NCBI GenBank assembly: GCA_964570935.1
Contig: CAZMZP010000033.1
Location: 1 to 29,988, forward strand
Reading direction: 5' to 3'
Source: JAFGJU01 sp964570935
GTDB lineage: Bacteria > Eisenbacteria > RBG-16-71-46 > JAFGJU01
DNA: 29,988 nt
Shown here: positions 1 through 8,851 of the stretch, in pieces
Position numbering within the stretch: the first letter of the stretch is position 1
Layout of the letters: every line of letters starts with the position of its first letter
Position numbers and translations under genes: made by a program
Notes under the pieces: generated by a model
The model's input: the letters and a program-made list of their open reading frames with translations, nothing else
Database searches by the model: none
What the model was told of the DNA's origin: nothing

Positions 1-453
1 ACAACTGCGCAAGGTCACGCTCTGGCCCGAAGCTCCACCATTCGCGTATATCCCGACTCCTCCTCCCGTCACAGTAAAGTGCTCGAGGATCATGGGTACC
101 CCGTCGAACTGGAACACGGCCGTGGTACCTTCGGCGTCAACTGTCGTCTGCAACTGCCCACTGACAGATAGAATCGCCACAGGCACTCCGTAGCTACCGG
201 AGCTGACCCTGATCGGGAATTGCTCGCCGGAAGCCGGGCTGTACGTGCCCGCCGCAACCAGCACAGTGTCCCCGTACGCGGCATCTATCGCCCCTTGGAT
301 TGTGTGAGAAGCTTTCTGCCACGTGTCGTAGGGAGGCGTATTGCTGCCCGCGGCAGACACATAACGTGTCCCAGCAATCACTCCCTCGGAACCCACCATC
401 AGCAGGATGAGGGTTACCGCCTGGATGATCTGCAACTGCTTGACGCTGTACAT
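1..453 (-). CDS. Secreted parallel beta-helix protein, DUF1565-like (partial, C-terminus outside window)
   Basis: Reading the minus strand from an ATG at 453 gives 151 uninterrupted codons that run off the window at position 1. The N-terminus is an export signal (MYSVKQLQ, then hydrophobic VTLILLMVGSEGVIA). A DUF1565-like N-terminal module follows: YVSAAGSNTPPYDTW, a segment reading DTVLVAAGTYSPASGEQFPI, then the first turns of a right-handed beta-helix. This module is clearly homologous to the start of the next gene upstream (520-2049), so the two are tandem paralogues. Only 66 nt separate them and no promoter is evident there, so co-transcription is likely. There is no good Shine-Dalgarno; a GGAG lies about 16 nt upstream of the ATG. 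A C-terminal sorting domain would be expected but is off-window. Role: cell-surface or secreted protein, substrate unknown. Confidence 0.8.
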   Translation of the reverse strand, partial: MYSVKQLQIIQAVTLILLMVGSEGVIAGTRYVSAAGSNTPPYDTWQKASHTIQGAIDAAYGDTVLVAAGTYSPASGEQFPIRVSSGSYGVPVAILSVSGQLQTTVDAEGTTAVFQFDGVPMILEHFTVTGGGVGIYANGGASGQSVTLRSC

Positions 454-519
454 GTGCACTGGCCTTGCACTCCGAGGAACAGCCCTGGCGACAACGGAGT
501 CGAGGGGGTTCCACAAAGC

Positions 520-2049
520 TCACCTCAACAGAACTACCTTCCCCGTGGTAGTCGAGCCTCCGGTTTCCAAACGCAGAAAGTAGACTCCAGACGGAAGAAC
601 CTCGCCGCCTTCTGCCTTTCCGTCCCAGGCAAGACTATGGTCTCCGCCGTTCTGCAATCCATCTGCCAGGGTCCGTATAGTATGACCCGTACCACTAAAC
701 ACCCTCAGTCGAACGTGGCCAGCTCCGTTTGTGTGATAACGGATTTCCACACAGGGGTTGAACGGATTGGGGGAAGTCCATAACGGCTCCGAGACTTCGC
801 GTGACTGCGAGGGCTCGTTTCCCACGCCCGTCAGAATCTGGTCAAAGTACAACGCGCCGATATCTGCGATCGTAAAGTCAGCATCCAGGCGCAGCGACGG
901 GTCAGCCGCGTCGATACATGGCGAGTACGCAAGAAGGTGATAGTCTCCCGCAGCCGGGTCGACAAACAGGGGATTCGTGAACACATTGGAGAACGCATCG
1001 CACGAGTCACCATTGGCGTTCACGCGGTCAACTACCCCCACGCCGTCAGGAACCTGACCATAAAGGTTGCCGCCGTCGTTCTGCCAGAAGTCACAGAAAG
1101 TGGGCGCTGATGGCGGACCCTCCCGGAGACCATACTCCCCATTGCCCGATATGATGCAGCTGTTGACAGTCGCATAATTCCAAAGATTGATTCCAGAACC
1201 GGCATTGCCACAGATCGAACTCCTGACTATACTGTCGTGCAGTCCCTCTGTTGCCCTCACGCCATCACCGTGGTTTCCAGACACAACACAGCCGCTGACC
1301 CACACTCCAGCGTCACCGCCAATGATACCGTCACCTCCGTTGTCCAGGACCCTGCAATTCCGCAACCACACGCCGAAACCACTTATGCCAACGCCGCCGT
1401 TCCCAACGATGTCGGTGTTCTCAACCGCAGCGGACCAGGCACGGATGCCGTCCCCGTCATTCCCGGCCACAAGACAACCCTGGAGGTCGAGCGAGCTACT
1501 CGGTGCGTCGCCGCACAGTATGCCGCAGTCACCGTTGCCGCTTACTACGCAGCCTACGAATCTGCCGTAACTATTGAAGTCATCAACGTACACTCCGTAG
1601 CCTACGTTCTGCATGACCCGACAGCTTGTGAACGATACTCCCGAATGGCTCACCGACACACCGTTTGCTCCTGTGATTGTCAGTGACACCAGTTCGGCTC
1701 CCGCGGAATCGAAACAGAACACGGTTGACGTGCCTAGCGCGTCTACTATCGTATTGGTCGCCCCACCTGCACCAACAATTCGTCTCGCGCCGCCAAATGG
1801 ACCAATGCGGATTGGAAACTGCTCGCCTGAATTAGGAGTGTACGTACCCGTCCCCACGATCACCGTGTCGCTCGTAGAGGACGTGGCGACTGCAGCTGAG
1901 ATGGTGTGAGAGGCTGCTTCCCAGGTGGCGTAGGGAGGTGTGTTACTGCCGAAAGAGGAGACGTAGAGTGTCGCCGCGAAAAGGACACTGGCGGGTGCGG
2001 CGAGCATCAAGAGGAAAGCGGCCACGAGGAAAAGGCTGTGGACCTTCAT
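520..2049 (-). CDS. Secreted right-handed parallel beta-helix protein with C-terminal FlgD-like sorting domain
   Basis: The product is 509 aa from ATG 2049; a GTG lies one codon earlier. Residues 1-25 are a signal peptide (MKVHSLFLVAAFLLMLAAP...). A DUF1565-like module follows (YVSSFGSNTPPYATW ... GTYTPNSGEQFPI). Then come roughly ten short beta-helix coils recognisable by repeated GNGGVGISGFG / SGNGEYGLREG elements. The C-terminal ~85 residues are a sorting domain: SPNPFNPCVEIRYHTNG, WDGKAEGGEVLPSGVYF and a final KVVLLR. Domains of this kind are used for type IX-like secretion and anchoring in FCB bacteria. The usual biochemistry of beta-helix proteins (polysaccharide lyase, adhesin) cannot be assigned because no catalytic set is visible. 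It is the upstream member of a tandem pair with the partial gene at 1-453. A promoter with a consensus -10 lies at 2128-2156. Confidence 0.88.
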   Translation of the reverse strand: MKVHSLFLVAAFLLMLAAPASVLFAATLYVSSFGSNTPPYATWEAASHTISAAVATSSTSDTVIVGTGTYTPNSGEQFPIRIGPFGGARRIVGAGGATNTIVDALGTSTVFCFDSAGAELVSLTITGANGVSVSHSGVSFTSCRVMQNVGYGVYVDDFNSYGRFVGCVVSGNGDCGILCGDAPSSSLDLQGCLVAGNDGDGIRAWSAAVENTDIVGNGGVGISGFGVWLRNCRVLDNGGDGIIGGDAGVWVSGCVVSGNHGDGVRATEGLHDSIVRSSICGNAGSGINLWNYATVNSCIISGNGEYGLREGPPSAPTFCDFWQNDGGNLYGQVPDGVGVVDRVNANGDSCDAFSNVFTNPLFVDPAAGDYHLLAYSPCIDAADPSLRLDADFTIADIGALYFDQILTGVGNEPSQSREVSEPLWTSPNPFNPCVEIRYHTNGAGHVRLRVFSGTGHTIRTLADGLQNGGDHSLAWDGKAEGGEVLPSGVYFLRLETGGSTTTGKVVLLR

Positions 2050-2127
2050 CACACTGTTCGCTCATCGGGTGTAAGGTCGCCAGAAACGAACGCGAAACGG
2101 CCACGGATAGTGTCTGATGTAACCCCT

Positions 2128-2156
2128 ATTATATCACGGAAGTGTCGTAAGAACAA
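2128..2156 (-). promoter_or_regulatory. Sigma-70-type promoter with extended -10 for the beta-helix genes
   Basis: On the minus strand, TTGTTC (2156-2151), a 17-nt spacer and a perfect TATAAT (2133-2128) are preceded by TGA, giving an extended -10 (GTGATATAAT). Transcription would begin near 2121, about 70 nt upstream of the ATG at 2049. Predicted by eye. Confidence 0.6.
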
Positions 2157-2211
2157 GGAGCAATGGCGTCACGTTCATGCCATTCGTGCGCCAGGGCGGC
2201 CAAAGCGTAGG

Positions 2212-2266
2212 CTTTCCCTCCACACCCTCCCCAGTGTCGGTACGTTGACAATACGGACCTCCGGCA
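2212..2266. repeat. Dispersed ~55-nt intergenic repeat, copy A
   Basis: This stretch lies in the 274-nt gap between the stop of the propeller gene and the start of the beta-helix gene. It matches 9125-9177 over its whole length with two mismatches in the right half (shared core CAATACGGACCTCCGGCA) and a few differences plus a 2-nt gap in the C-rich left half. Neither copy lies in a recognised gene. The rest of this gap holds the promoter at 2128-2156 and nothing else I can name. Confidence 0.7.
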
Positions 2267-2323
2267 TGGACCGATGCTTTCAGCGGAACCGGCGCGAAGG
2301 CGTACACGCTAGCTGAATCCGTG

Positions 2324-5300
2324 CTATCTCACGACTGACACTGTCTTTGCTTGCTTGTTACCCAGTGCCTCCACGCTGACAATATACAGCCCCTCTCCCA
2401 CGATCTCGCCTGCCACATCTCGCCCGTCCCATCGTACCAGATTCGCCCCAGCTCCCATGACCTCACCTGACATGACCTCACGCACCAGACGCCCGGCACG
2501 ATTGTAGACCCGTACCGTCACAGAACTACTGCTGCCCAGCGTGAAGGCAATCCCCACATGGTCGTTGGCAAACCGGCCCCGCGGCGAGAAGGCGCGTGGC
2601 GTCAATGACAGGGAGGTAAGCGCGCTCGTCCCTGGGAGTTGGATGCCCTCCACAAATACTGCATACCGCCCCGGCTTGGTCAACGACGAGGTGACGTGCT
2701 CTCCGGCTGCGTCAACGGTTCCACCCAGGCGCTGCCAGCTCGAGCCACTGCCGAGCAGATACAAGACGAACCGCTCACCCGTCCCAAGAGATCCGGCGCC
2801 GTCGAGTGACAGTTCCAGCGTGGCTGCCTTCTCCAGCACTGAACCGCCCCACGAGACCTCATAACCTGCCAACGCCCGACGCGCGCCGTCAGCCAGCGTG
2901 TCAGGCACGTCTGAATCCAGCAACCCGAATATGCCCACCTCAGTGTCTTCGTCGAAGGCATGCGGCGGGAAGTACACGTGCGCTTTGGCATCAGTGGTGT
3001 AGACGCCCCCACCCCTTACTGTGCTGACGGTCGCAGGCGCGGTCTCGTATGCCCACGGCGCCTCGTTGTCCACCGTCACCCTCACGAGCGCGACACCAGT
3101 CAGACCTAGTGTATCCGTGACGGATAGCCGCAGCTCATAGCTCCCCTCGTGCGCAGTCAGCGTATTCCAGCCACACAGCACGCCTTCCGCCACGGGAGAG
3201 AACGACTCAAACAGGGAATCCCACTCGGCGTGCCCGAGCGCACGTACGTCAACCCTATACGACCTGAACCGCGAATCCGCTGCGGTTCCTGCAATGAGGA
3301 CTGAATCCCGCACCGCTTGACCCGAAGCCGGCGTACTGACTGCGGGAACCGGCGGGGTGGCATCGAGCTCAAACTCGCAGGTCGCCGGAGTCGGGTCCAC
3401 GTTCCCAATCTTGTCGCGCGCTCTCACCTTGAAGACGTGAACTCCGTCAGACAGGTTGCTGCCATACCAGGAATTCGTCATCGACCAGTCCGACCATGGC
3501 GATCCGTCGAAGGAATACGAAAACTGGGTCCACCTGATTTCCCCAAAGGCCGCGGTGAACCTGATGGTCTGGATGGTGTTTGCTGAAATTCGGACTGGCC
3601 GCTGCCACATAACTGCCTGCGGAGCCACTCGGTCCCGTTCGTGCCGCGTGATTCCTGCGATATCTGCGCCAATCCAAAGATCTCCTGCACGATCCTCCGA
3701 AAGCGCCGTAATAAAGACCTCTCCCGGGCTGGTTTCGGGTAGACCGTCCGCCGCCACGTACGTACCCCAACTCGTTCCATCGTAGCGAGTCAAATTGTCA
3801 TATGTCCCAAACCAGAGATTGCCGCTGCTGTCCTCCACAATCTGCGAAATGCTGTTGCTCGCCAGGCCGTCGGCGACCGTGAAAGTTCTCCAGCTCGTTC
3901 CGTCATACCTGCACGCGCCACCATTGTATGTCCCGAACCAGAAATTCCCGGCACTGTCCTCCAAGATTGAGGACACGGCGTCGCTCGCAAGGCCGTCGGC
4001 AGTCGTAAACGTGCGCCAGCCAATCCCATCATACCGGCTCACGCCATACCCGGTCCCGAACCAGATATTCCCCGCGCGGTCCTCCAGAATCGCCGTTATG
4101 TGGTCGCCGGCAAGACCGTCAGCGGTTGTGTAGGTACGCCAGGTTTCATTATCATAACGGCTCACTCCGTTACCGGCAGTCCCGAACCAGATATTGCGAG
4201 CGCGGTCCTCCAGAATCGCCGTAACGTGGTTGCCGGCAAGACCGTCAGCTACCGTATACGTAAACCAATCCCAGCCATCATAGCGACTCGCGCCACTACC
4301 GTATGTCCCGAACCAGATACTGCCGTTGCTGTCTTCTTCAATCGCTTCTACGCCGTTGTCGGCGAGACCATGAGAGGTTGTGAACGTACGCCAACTCACA
4401 CCGTCGTAACGAGTCACCCCGCCCCCGGCTGTACCGAACCAGAGATTGCCGCTACGATCCTCCTCGATCGCTACCACGCTCTGGTCCGCCAGACCGGTGA
4501 CAGTCGTGTACGTATGCCAACTCGCGCCATCAAAGCGACTCGCTCCGGTCTCGGCGGTACCGAACCATAGATTGCCGCTGGCGTCCTCCTCAATCGCGAG
4601 AATGCCGTAGCCTCCTTCAGTGTAAGTGCGCCAGCTCACACCGTCATAGCGGTACACGCCTGCGCTTGTCCCAAACCAGAGACTACCGTTGCTGTCCTCC
4701 ATGATTGCACACACCGGACCGCCCACATCCATGAACTTTCGCCAGCTCACACCATCGTAACGACACAGGCCATTTCCCCCGAACCAGAGATTGCCGCTGG
4801 CGTCCTCCTCAATCGCCAGAATGGTGTTGCTAACCAGGCCGTCAGCCATCGTGTAAGTACGCCAGCCCGTGCCATCGTAACGACTCACACCGTTATTGTA
4901 TGTGCCAAACCACAGGTTACCTCTGCGGTCCTGCAGAATGGCAGCAACATCGTTGCTGGCCAAACCATCAGCTGTCGTGTACGTACGCCAGCCCCCGCCA
5001 TCATACCGACTCACACCGCCACCGACTGTCCCGAACCAGAGATTGCCGCTAGCGTCCTCTTCAATGGTCAAAACGTCGTTGCCGGCCAGACCGTCAGCTG
5101 TCGTGTAGGTACGCCAGCCCACACCATCATATCGACTCACACCGCTGGCTTGCACCCCGTAGCCGCGTGTCCCGAACCAGAGATTGCCGTCACGGTCCTC
5201 CTCAATGGCCACGACGTAGTCACCCGCCAGCCCGTCAGCAGTCGTATAGGTGCGCCAGCTCACACCGTCATAGCAGCTCACGCCGCCGTACGACGCAAAC

Positions 5301-5623
5301 CACAGATTACCGCCGCGGTCCTCAAGAATCGCGTGGACGCCGTCGCCCGCCAACCCGTCCCGCACACGGAAGTTCTGCCATTCCGCCCCGGCGGTCCCCA
5401 TCGCAAGAACAACCCCGCCGCACAGCACCAGCACTCCGATGAAACCGCGTCGGGTCAGTCGAGTCAGCCCCGCCGACAGGCACCTGGCCACGCAGCGCGA
5501 CGCGCGACCAGTGCGCACAGTCTGCGCCACCCCGGCGGCACCATGCCCCCTCCCCCGGCCAACGCCTCGCGGGTTCAGGCAAACGCGCCGCGGTCCCGCA
5601 ACAATGCATTCCCGAACGCTCAC
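2324..5623 (-). CDS. Secreted Reg_prop double beta-propeller (14 blades) with C-terminal sorting domain
   Basis: The GTG start at 5623 (1099 aa) is chosen because AGGAGGT (5634-5628) lies 5-6 nt upstream. Residues 1-55 are Arg-rich; residues 57-80 form a signal sequence with a twin-arginine-like TRRGFIGVLVLCGG. About 14 repeats follow, each of the form DGLAGN.V.AI.EDR.GNLWFGT..GVSRYDG..WRTYT. This is the two-component-regulator propeller (Reg_prop) blade, and 14 blades fit two seven-bladed propellers. A Y_Y_Y/Ig-like region follows (FSYSFDGSPWSDWS ... GVHVFKVRARD), then further Ig-like domains and a sorting domain (SPRGRFANDHVGIAFTLG ... WDGRDVAGEIVGEGLY). In hybrid two-component sensors these propellers sit in front of a histidine kinase, but no transmembrane or kinase part is present here. 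It is probably an extracellular glycan- or ligand-binding protein. It follows the repeat-protein gene by 87 nt and may share its transcript. Confidence 0.9.
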   Translation of the reverse strand: MSVRECIVAGPRRVCLNPRGVGRGRGHGAAGVAQTVRTGRASRCVARCLSAGLTRLTRRGFIGVLVLCGGVVLAMGTAGAEWQNFRVRDGLAGDGVHAILEDRGGNLWFASYGGVSCYDGVSWRTYTTADGLAGDYVVAIEEDRDGNLWFGTRGYGVQASGVSRYDGVGWRTYTTADGLAGNDVLTIEEDASGNLWFGTVGGGVSRYDGGGWRTYTTADGLASNDVAAILQDRRGNLWFGTYNNGVSRYDGTGWRTYTMADGLVSNTILAIEEDASGNLWFGGNGLCRYDGVSWRKFMDVGGPVCAIMEDSNGSLWFGTSAGVYRYDGVSWRTYTEGGYGILAIEEDASGNLWFGTAETGASRFDGASWHTYTTVTGLADQSVVAIEEDRSGNLWFGTAGGGVTRYDGVSWRTFTTSHGLADNGVEAIEEDSNGSIWFGTYGSGASRYDGWDWFTYTVADGLAGNHVTAILEDRARNIWFGTAGNGVSRYDNETWRTYTTADGLAGDHITAILEDRAGNIWFGTGYGVSRYDGIGWRTFTTADGLASDAVSSILEDSAGNFWFGTYNGGACRYDGTSWRTFTVADGLASNSISQIVEDSSGNLWFGTYDNLTRYDGTSWGTYVAADGLPETSPGEVFITALSEDRAGDLWIGADIAGITRHERDRVAPQAVMWQRPVRISANTIQTIRFTAAFGEIRWTQFSYSFDGSPWSDWSMTNSWYGSNLSDGVHVFKVRARDKIGNVDPTPATCEFELDATPPVPAVSTPASGQAVRDSVLIAGTAADSRFRSYRVDVRALGHAEWDSLFESFSPVAEGVLCGWNTLTAHEGSYELRLSVTDTLGLTGVALVRVTVDNEAPWAYETAPATVSTVRGGGVYTTDAKAHVYFPPHAFDEDTEVGIFGLLDSDVPDTLADGARRALAGYEVSWGGSVLEKAATLELSLDGAGSLGTGERFVLYLLGSGSSWQRLGGTVDAAGEHVTSSLTKPGRYAVFVEGIQLPGTSALTSLSLTPRAFSPRGRFANDHVGIAFTLGSSSSVTVRVYNRAGRLVREVMSGEVMGAGANLVRWDGRDVAGEIVGEGLYIVSVEALGNKQAKTVSVVR

Positions 5624-5710
5624 GTCCTACCTCCTGACTGATGCGGCATCTCCATATGCGCCGGCTTACGCAGCCTCCCCATTCAACAGCCACTCCTGCG
5701 GGCTCGGCGG

Positions 5711-8629
5711 TCACTTCAAGAGCACCATCTTGCGCGTGGCAACGAAGCTGCCGGCCTCGATGCGATAGAAGTAAACGCCCGAAGGTTGTTCGCTGCCAGC
5801 ATCGTCGCGGCCGTCCCACACCTCTCTGTACATGCCCGGCTCGCGCCAACTGTCAACCAGCGTGCGCACGAGCGCGCCGTTCACGCCGAACACCCGAAGG
5901 CTCACCGCCCCCGCTGCCTGTATGTCATACCGTATCGTGCATCGTGGATTGAACGGATTTGGGTAGCTCTGATAGGCCATGAACGCGGTGGGTGCCTCGT
6001 CCACGCGCACCTCGATGGGACCGCAAGTCTCCTCGTCAACACCCGATGCACCCAAAAGGACTATCCGGTACCAGTAAGTCTGTCCCGCCCGGACCGAATG
6101 GTCCGTGCAAGAGAACGTAAACCCAGGACCCGTGGCTACGGGCAGAGCAAGCTCCACGAACGTTCCTCCCCGCGAATCGGAACGCTCTACGCGAAAACTG
6201 GACGCCACTGCCTCCACTGCCATCTGCCATGACAGTCTGACGTAACCCTGTTCCGCTTCCGCCGAGGCTGAGGCGAACGCTACGGCAGTCGGTCCCTTCC
6301 AGAAGTTGCCCCAGATGCGAACGGAACCATAAGGAGCGGGCGAGAAGCATGAGTATGCAATCAGGGTGGTGCATCCAGCCCCCCTTGCCACAGCGGGATA
6401 ATGCTGGCCATCCGCGGCCGCCGAAATGACAAGCCCATCGGGATCAAGCACCTCTCCTCCAACCTTCACACGCGCACCATGAATGTCGGGATAGCCACTC
6501 CCGCCACTATAGTCCTCCCACGCAACAAGGTAGTTCGTACCGTCAAAGGCCACGGAAGGATACAACTGGCCATACGCAGCTGTGGAAATGGCTATGCCAG
6601 ACGTATCCAGTACAGCTCCTAACACGCTCACCCGCGCGCCATAGATGTCATCATAGCCATAGCCACTCCCGCTACGACTATCCTCCCACACAACAAGATA
6701 ATTCGTACCATCAAAAGCAGCGGAAGGATATTGCTGACCGTTCGCGGCGGTGGAAATAGCCGTAACCCCTGAACCAAGCAACTTTCCTGTCAGACTCAAT
6801 CGCGCCCCATAAATGTCATAGTATGAACTCCCGCCACTCTGGTCCTCCCACACGACAAGGTAGTTTGTACCGCTAAAAGCTATGGAAGGATTGTGCCGGC
6901 TATTCTCAGCTCCTCTGGAGATAGGTATGCCGGCCGGATCAAGCACCACTCCGTCCACACTCACTCGCGCAGCATAGATTTCCGAGGTGTTCTGGTTACG
7001 ACCGTCTTCCCACACAACAAGACAATTCATGCCACCAAAAGCTACGGAGGGATTCCACTGGGCATACCCAACTTGGGCGATGGCTATACCGGAAGTGTCA
7101 AGCACCTCTCCCTCCACACTTACTCGCGCACCATAGACGTCATAGCTGCTCAACATCGATTGATTGCTGTTACGCTTATCCTCCCAGACAACAAGATAGT
7201 TCGTACCATCAAAAGCCACTGAAGGCCGCCACTGGCCATCAACGGCTGTGGAAATAACTATACCTGAGGGATCAAGTACCTCTCCCGCCACACTCACTCG
7301 CGTACCATAGATATCAGAGCTGCCAAAGCCGCCGTTACGGTCATCCTCCCAAACAACAAGATAGTTAATGCCATCAAAGGCCACGGCAGGAGACAGCTGG
7401 TTATTCGCAACTACGGTAACGGGCATGCCCACTGGGTCAAGCACTGCTCCTGCCACAGTTACCCGCGCGCCATTGATGTCGTAGCCGGTACCGCTACGAT
7501 AGTCCCCCCACACAACAAGATAGTTCGCACCATCAAAAGCTATGGACGGATACGCTTGGTAACTCGCAGATGTGGAGATAGCTATGCCAGAAGTATCAAG
7601 CACCTCTCCTGCCACACTCACTCGTGCCCCACGGATGTCATAGCTGAAATCCTCGGTACGACAGTTCTCCCACGCAACCAGATAGTTCGTACCATCAAAA
7701 GCTACGGAAGGAAGTACCTGGAAGCCCGCAGCTCTGGAGATAGCTATACCGGAAGTATCGAGCACTTCTCCTCCCACACTCACTCGCGCTCCGGCTATGT
7801 CTGCGCCAGGCTGACAACCACCGCAAGAAACCTCCCCCCAAACGACAAGATAATTCGTACCGTCAAAGGCGATGGAAGGACACACCTTGTCATACCAGGC
7901 ATCTGTGAGAATCGCGATCCCCTCCGGATCAAGCATCTCCCCACCCGCACTCACTCGCGCACCATAAATCTCAGACCTGCTCCACATCTCATGGCCGCTG
8001 CGACCATCCTCCCACACAACAAAGTAGTGCTCACCGTTAAAGACTACGGAAGGATATCCCTGGCCATACGCAGCTGTGGAAATGGGTATACCCACTGGAT
8101 CGAGCACCTCTCCCTCCACACTCACTCGCGCCCCATAGATGTCAGATTCGTTACGCTCCTCAGCCCACACAACAAGGTAATTCGTACCATCAAAAGCTAT
8201 GGAAGGATTGCCCTGGTTAGAACCCGACGGGCGGTATACTCCGTCGCCACCGATGTGGAAAGCCAGGCCCATCTCATCAACCGGTGCGGGTCGGCCGACG
8301 GGGACAGGCGGAAGGTAGCCGCGCTTGTCATGAGCACCTGCTTGCAGGACCCGGGATGAGTCAAGCCCCCGATTGCTCTCGCCGTGCATCCCCCCCACGC
8401 CCAACCTGTTTCTGTCAACCATACGCACAACATCCATCGGATTCATGCCGTCGGGAAGCTGCAGCGTGTTCCTTTCGCCTTCTTGCAGCAATGTCCCGGC
8501 CGATTCAGTCGCTGACGCTGTTCCTACAGCACCGATCCACAGAACCGAACCGACTAGCAGGATCATTCCGACTGTAACCATGCAGAGGCATGGCGCGCTC
8601 AGGCGAGACCCAGCCCTAACTACTGCCAT
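5711..8629 (-). CDS. Secreted repeat protein with 11 FDGTNYLVVWED repeats, FN3-like and sorting domains
   Basis: The product is 972 aa from ATG 8629; the frame is open 42 codons further upstream, but the ATG directly precedes a good signal peptide (MAVVRAG ... CLCMVTVGMILLVGSVLWIG). Residues ~125-770 contain eleven near-identical repeats of 52-60 residues: PSIAFDGTNYLVVWED, then SSDIYGARVS, GEVLDTSGIAIS, TAAYGQ. A degenerate twelfth follows. Each repeat looks like a four-stranded blade, so a propeller or solenoid is likely, but I know no named family for it. Then comes an FN3-like domain (VRLSWQMAVEAVASSFRVER ... YWYRIVLL) and a canonical sorting domain (SYPNPFNPRCTIRYDI, WDGRDDAGSEQPSGVYFYRI, KMVLLK). 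The Shine-Dalgarno is weak (GGGGGT). The DNA repeats make this stretch visibly less GC-rich than the right half of the window. Function unknown; surface location inferred. Confidence 0.88.
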   Translation of the reverse strand: MAVVRAGSRLSAPCLCMVTVGMILLVGSVLWIGAVGTASATESAGTLLQEGERNTLQLPDGMNPMDVVRMVDRNRLGVGGMHGESNRGLDSSRVLQAGAHDKRGYLPPVPVGRPAPVDEMGLAFHIGGDGVYRPSGSNQGNPSIAFDGTNYLVVWAEERNESDIYGARVSVEGEVLDPVGIPISTAAYGQGYPSVVFNGEHYFVVWEDGRSGHEMWSRSEIYGARVSAGGEMLDPEGIAILTDAWYDKVCPSIAFDGTNYLVVWGEVSCGGCQPGADIAGARVSVGGEVLDTSGIAISRAAGFQVLPSVAFDGTNYLVAWENCRTEDFSYDIRGARVSVAGEVLDTSGIAISTSASYQAYPSIAFDGANYLVVWGDYRSGTGYDINGARVTVAGAVLDPVGMPVTVVANNQLSPAVAFDGINYLVVWEDDRNGGFGSSDIYGTRVSVAGEVLDPSGIVISTAVDGQWRPSVAFDGTNYLVVWEDKRNSNQSMLSSYDVYGARVSVEGEVLDTSGIAIAQVGYAQWNPSVAFGGMNCLVVWEDGRNQNTSEIYAARVSVDGVVLDPAGIPISRGAENSRHNPSIAFSGTNYLVVWEDQSGGSSYYDIYGARLSLTGKLLGSGVTAISTAANGQQYPSAAFDGTNYLVVWEDSRSGSGYGYDDIYGARVSVLGAVLDTSGIAISTAAYGQLYPSVAFDGTNYLVAWEDYSGGSGYPDIHGARVKVGGEVLDPDGLVISAAADGQHYPAVARGAGCTTLIAYSCFSPAPYGSVRIWGNFWKGPTAVAFASASAEAEQGYVRLSWQMAVEAVASSFRVERSDSRGGTFVELALPVATGPGFTFSCTDHSVRAGQTYWYRIVLLGASGVDEETCGPIEVRVDEAPTAFMAYQSYPNPFNPRCTIRYDIQAAGAVSLRVFGVNGALVRTLVDSWREPGMYREVWDGRDDAGSEQPSGVYFYRIEAGSFVATRKMVLLK

Positions 8630-8822
8630 GAGCACCCCCGTCGAGCTGTTTAATGAAAAGGCGTCCGACAAGAAACAGAAGTGCCTCACCAATAACCGGT
8701 AAGGCTTCGGAATACTCCGTGAAGACAGGCAAGGCACATAAGGCCCGCGTCGCATTCGTGTCCCCGCTGCTACTTGGCAATAAGGCCGTCAATGCCAGGT
8801 TGTTCTTGTAACTGGCAGGCAA

Positions 8823-8851
8823 ATCGTATCACATAACTGGCATCAATACAA
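8823..8851 (-). promoter_or_regulatory. Possible extended -10 promoter for the FDGTNYLVVWED repeat gene
   Basis: On the minus strand, TTGTAT (8851-8846), 17 nt and TACGAT (8828-8823) are preceded by TGTGA. The same TGTGATA element precedes the genes starting at 2049 and 12539. Transcription would begin near 8816, giving a leader of about 187 nt. Confidence 0.4.

Noticed and set aside
194..523. Complete 109-codon minus-strand frame at the window start
   Set aside because: It is in another frame of the partial beta-helix gene, whose frame is homologous to its neighbour.
3790..5360. Regularly spaced DNA repeats resembling an array
   Set aside because: They are the coding repeats of the Reg_prop blades: period ~120 nt, in frame, with no constant repeat/unique spacer structure, so not CRISPR.
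6380..8230. Second set of spaced DNA repeats and open frames on the plus strand across them
   Set aside because: The repeats encode the VVWED units on the minus strand; the plus-strand frames are antisense shadows with His/Ser/Thr-rich non-protein-like composition.
8616..8822. 68-codon minus-strand frame in the leader of the repeat-protein gene
   Set aside because: TTG start without ribosome site, no recognisable motif, and it overlaps the start of the real gene; most likely untranslated leader.
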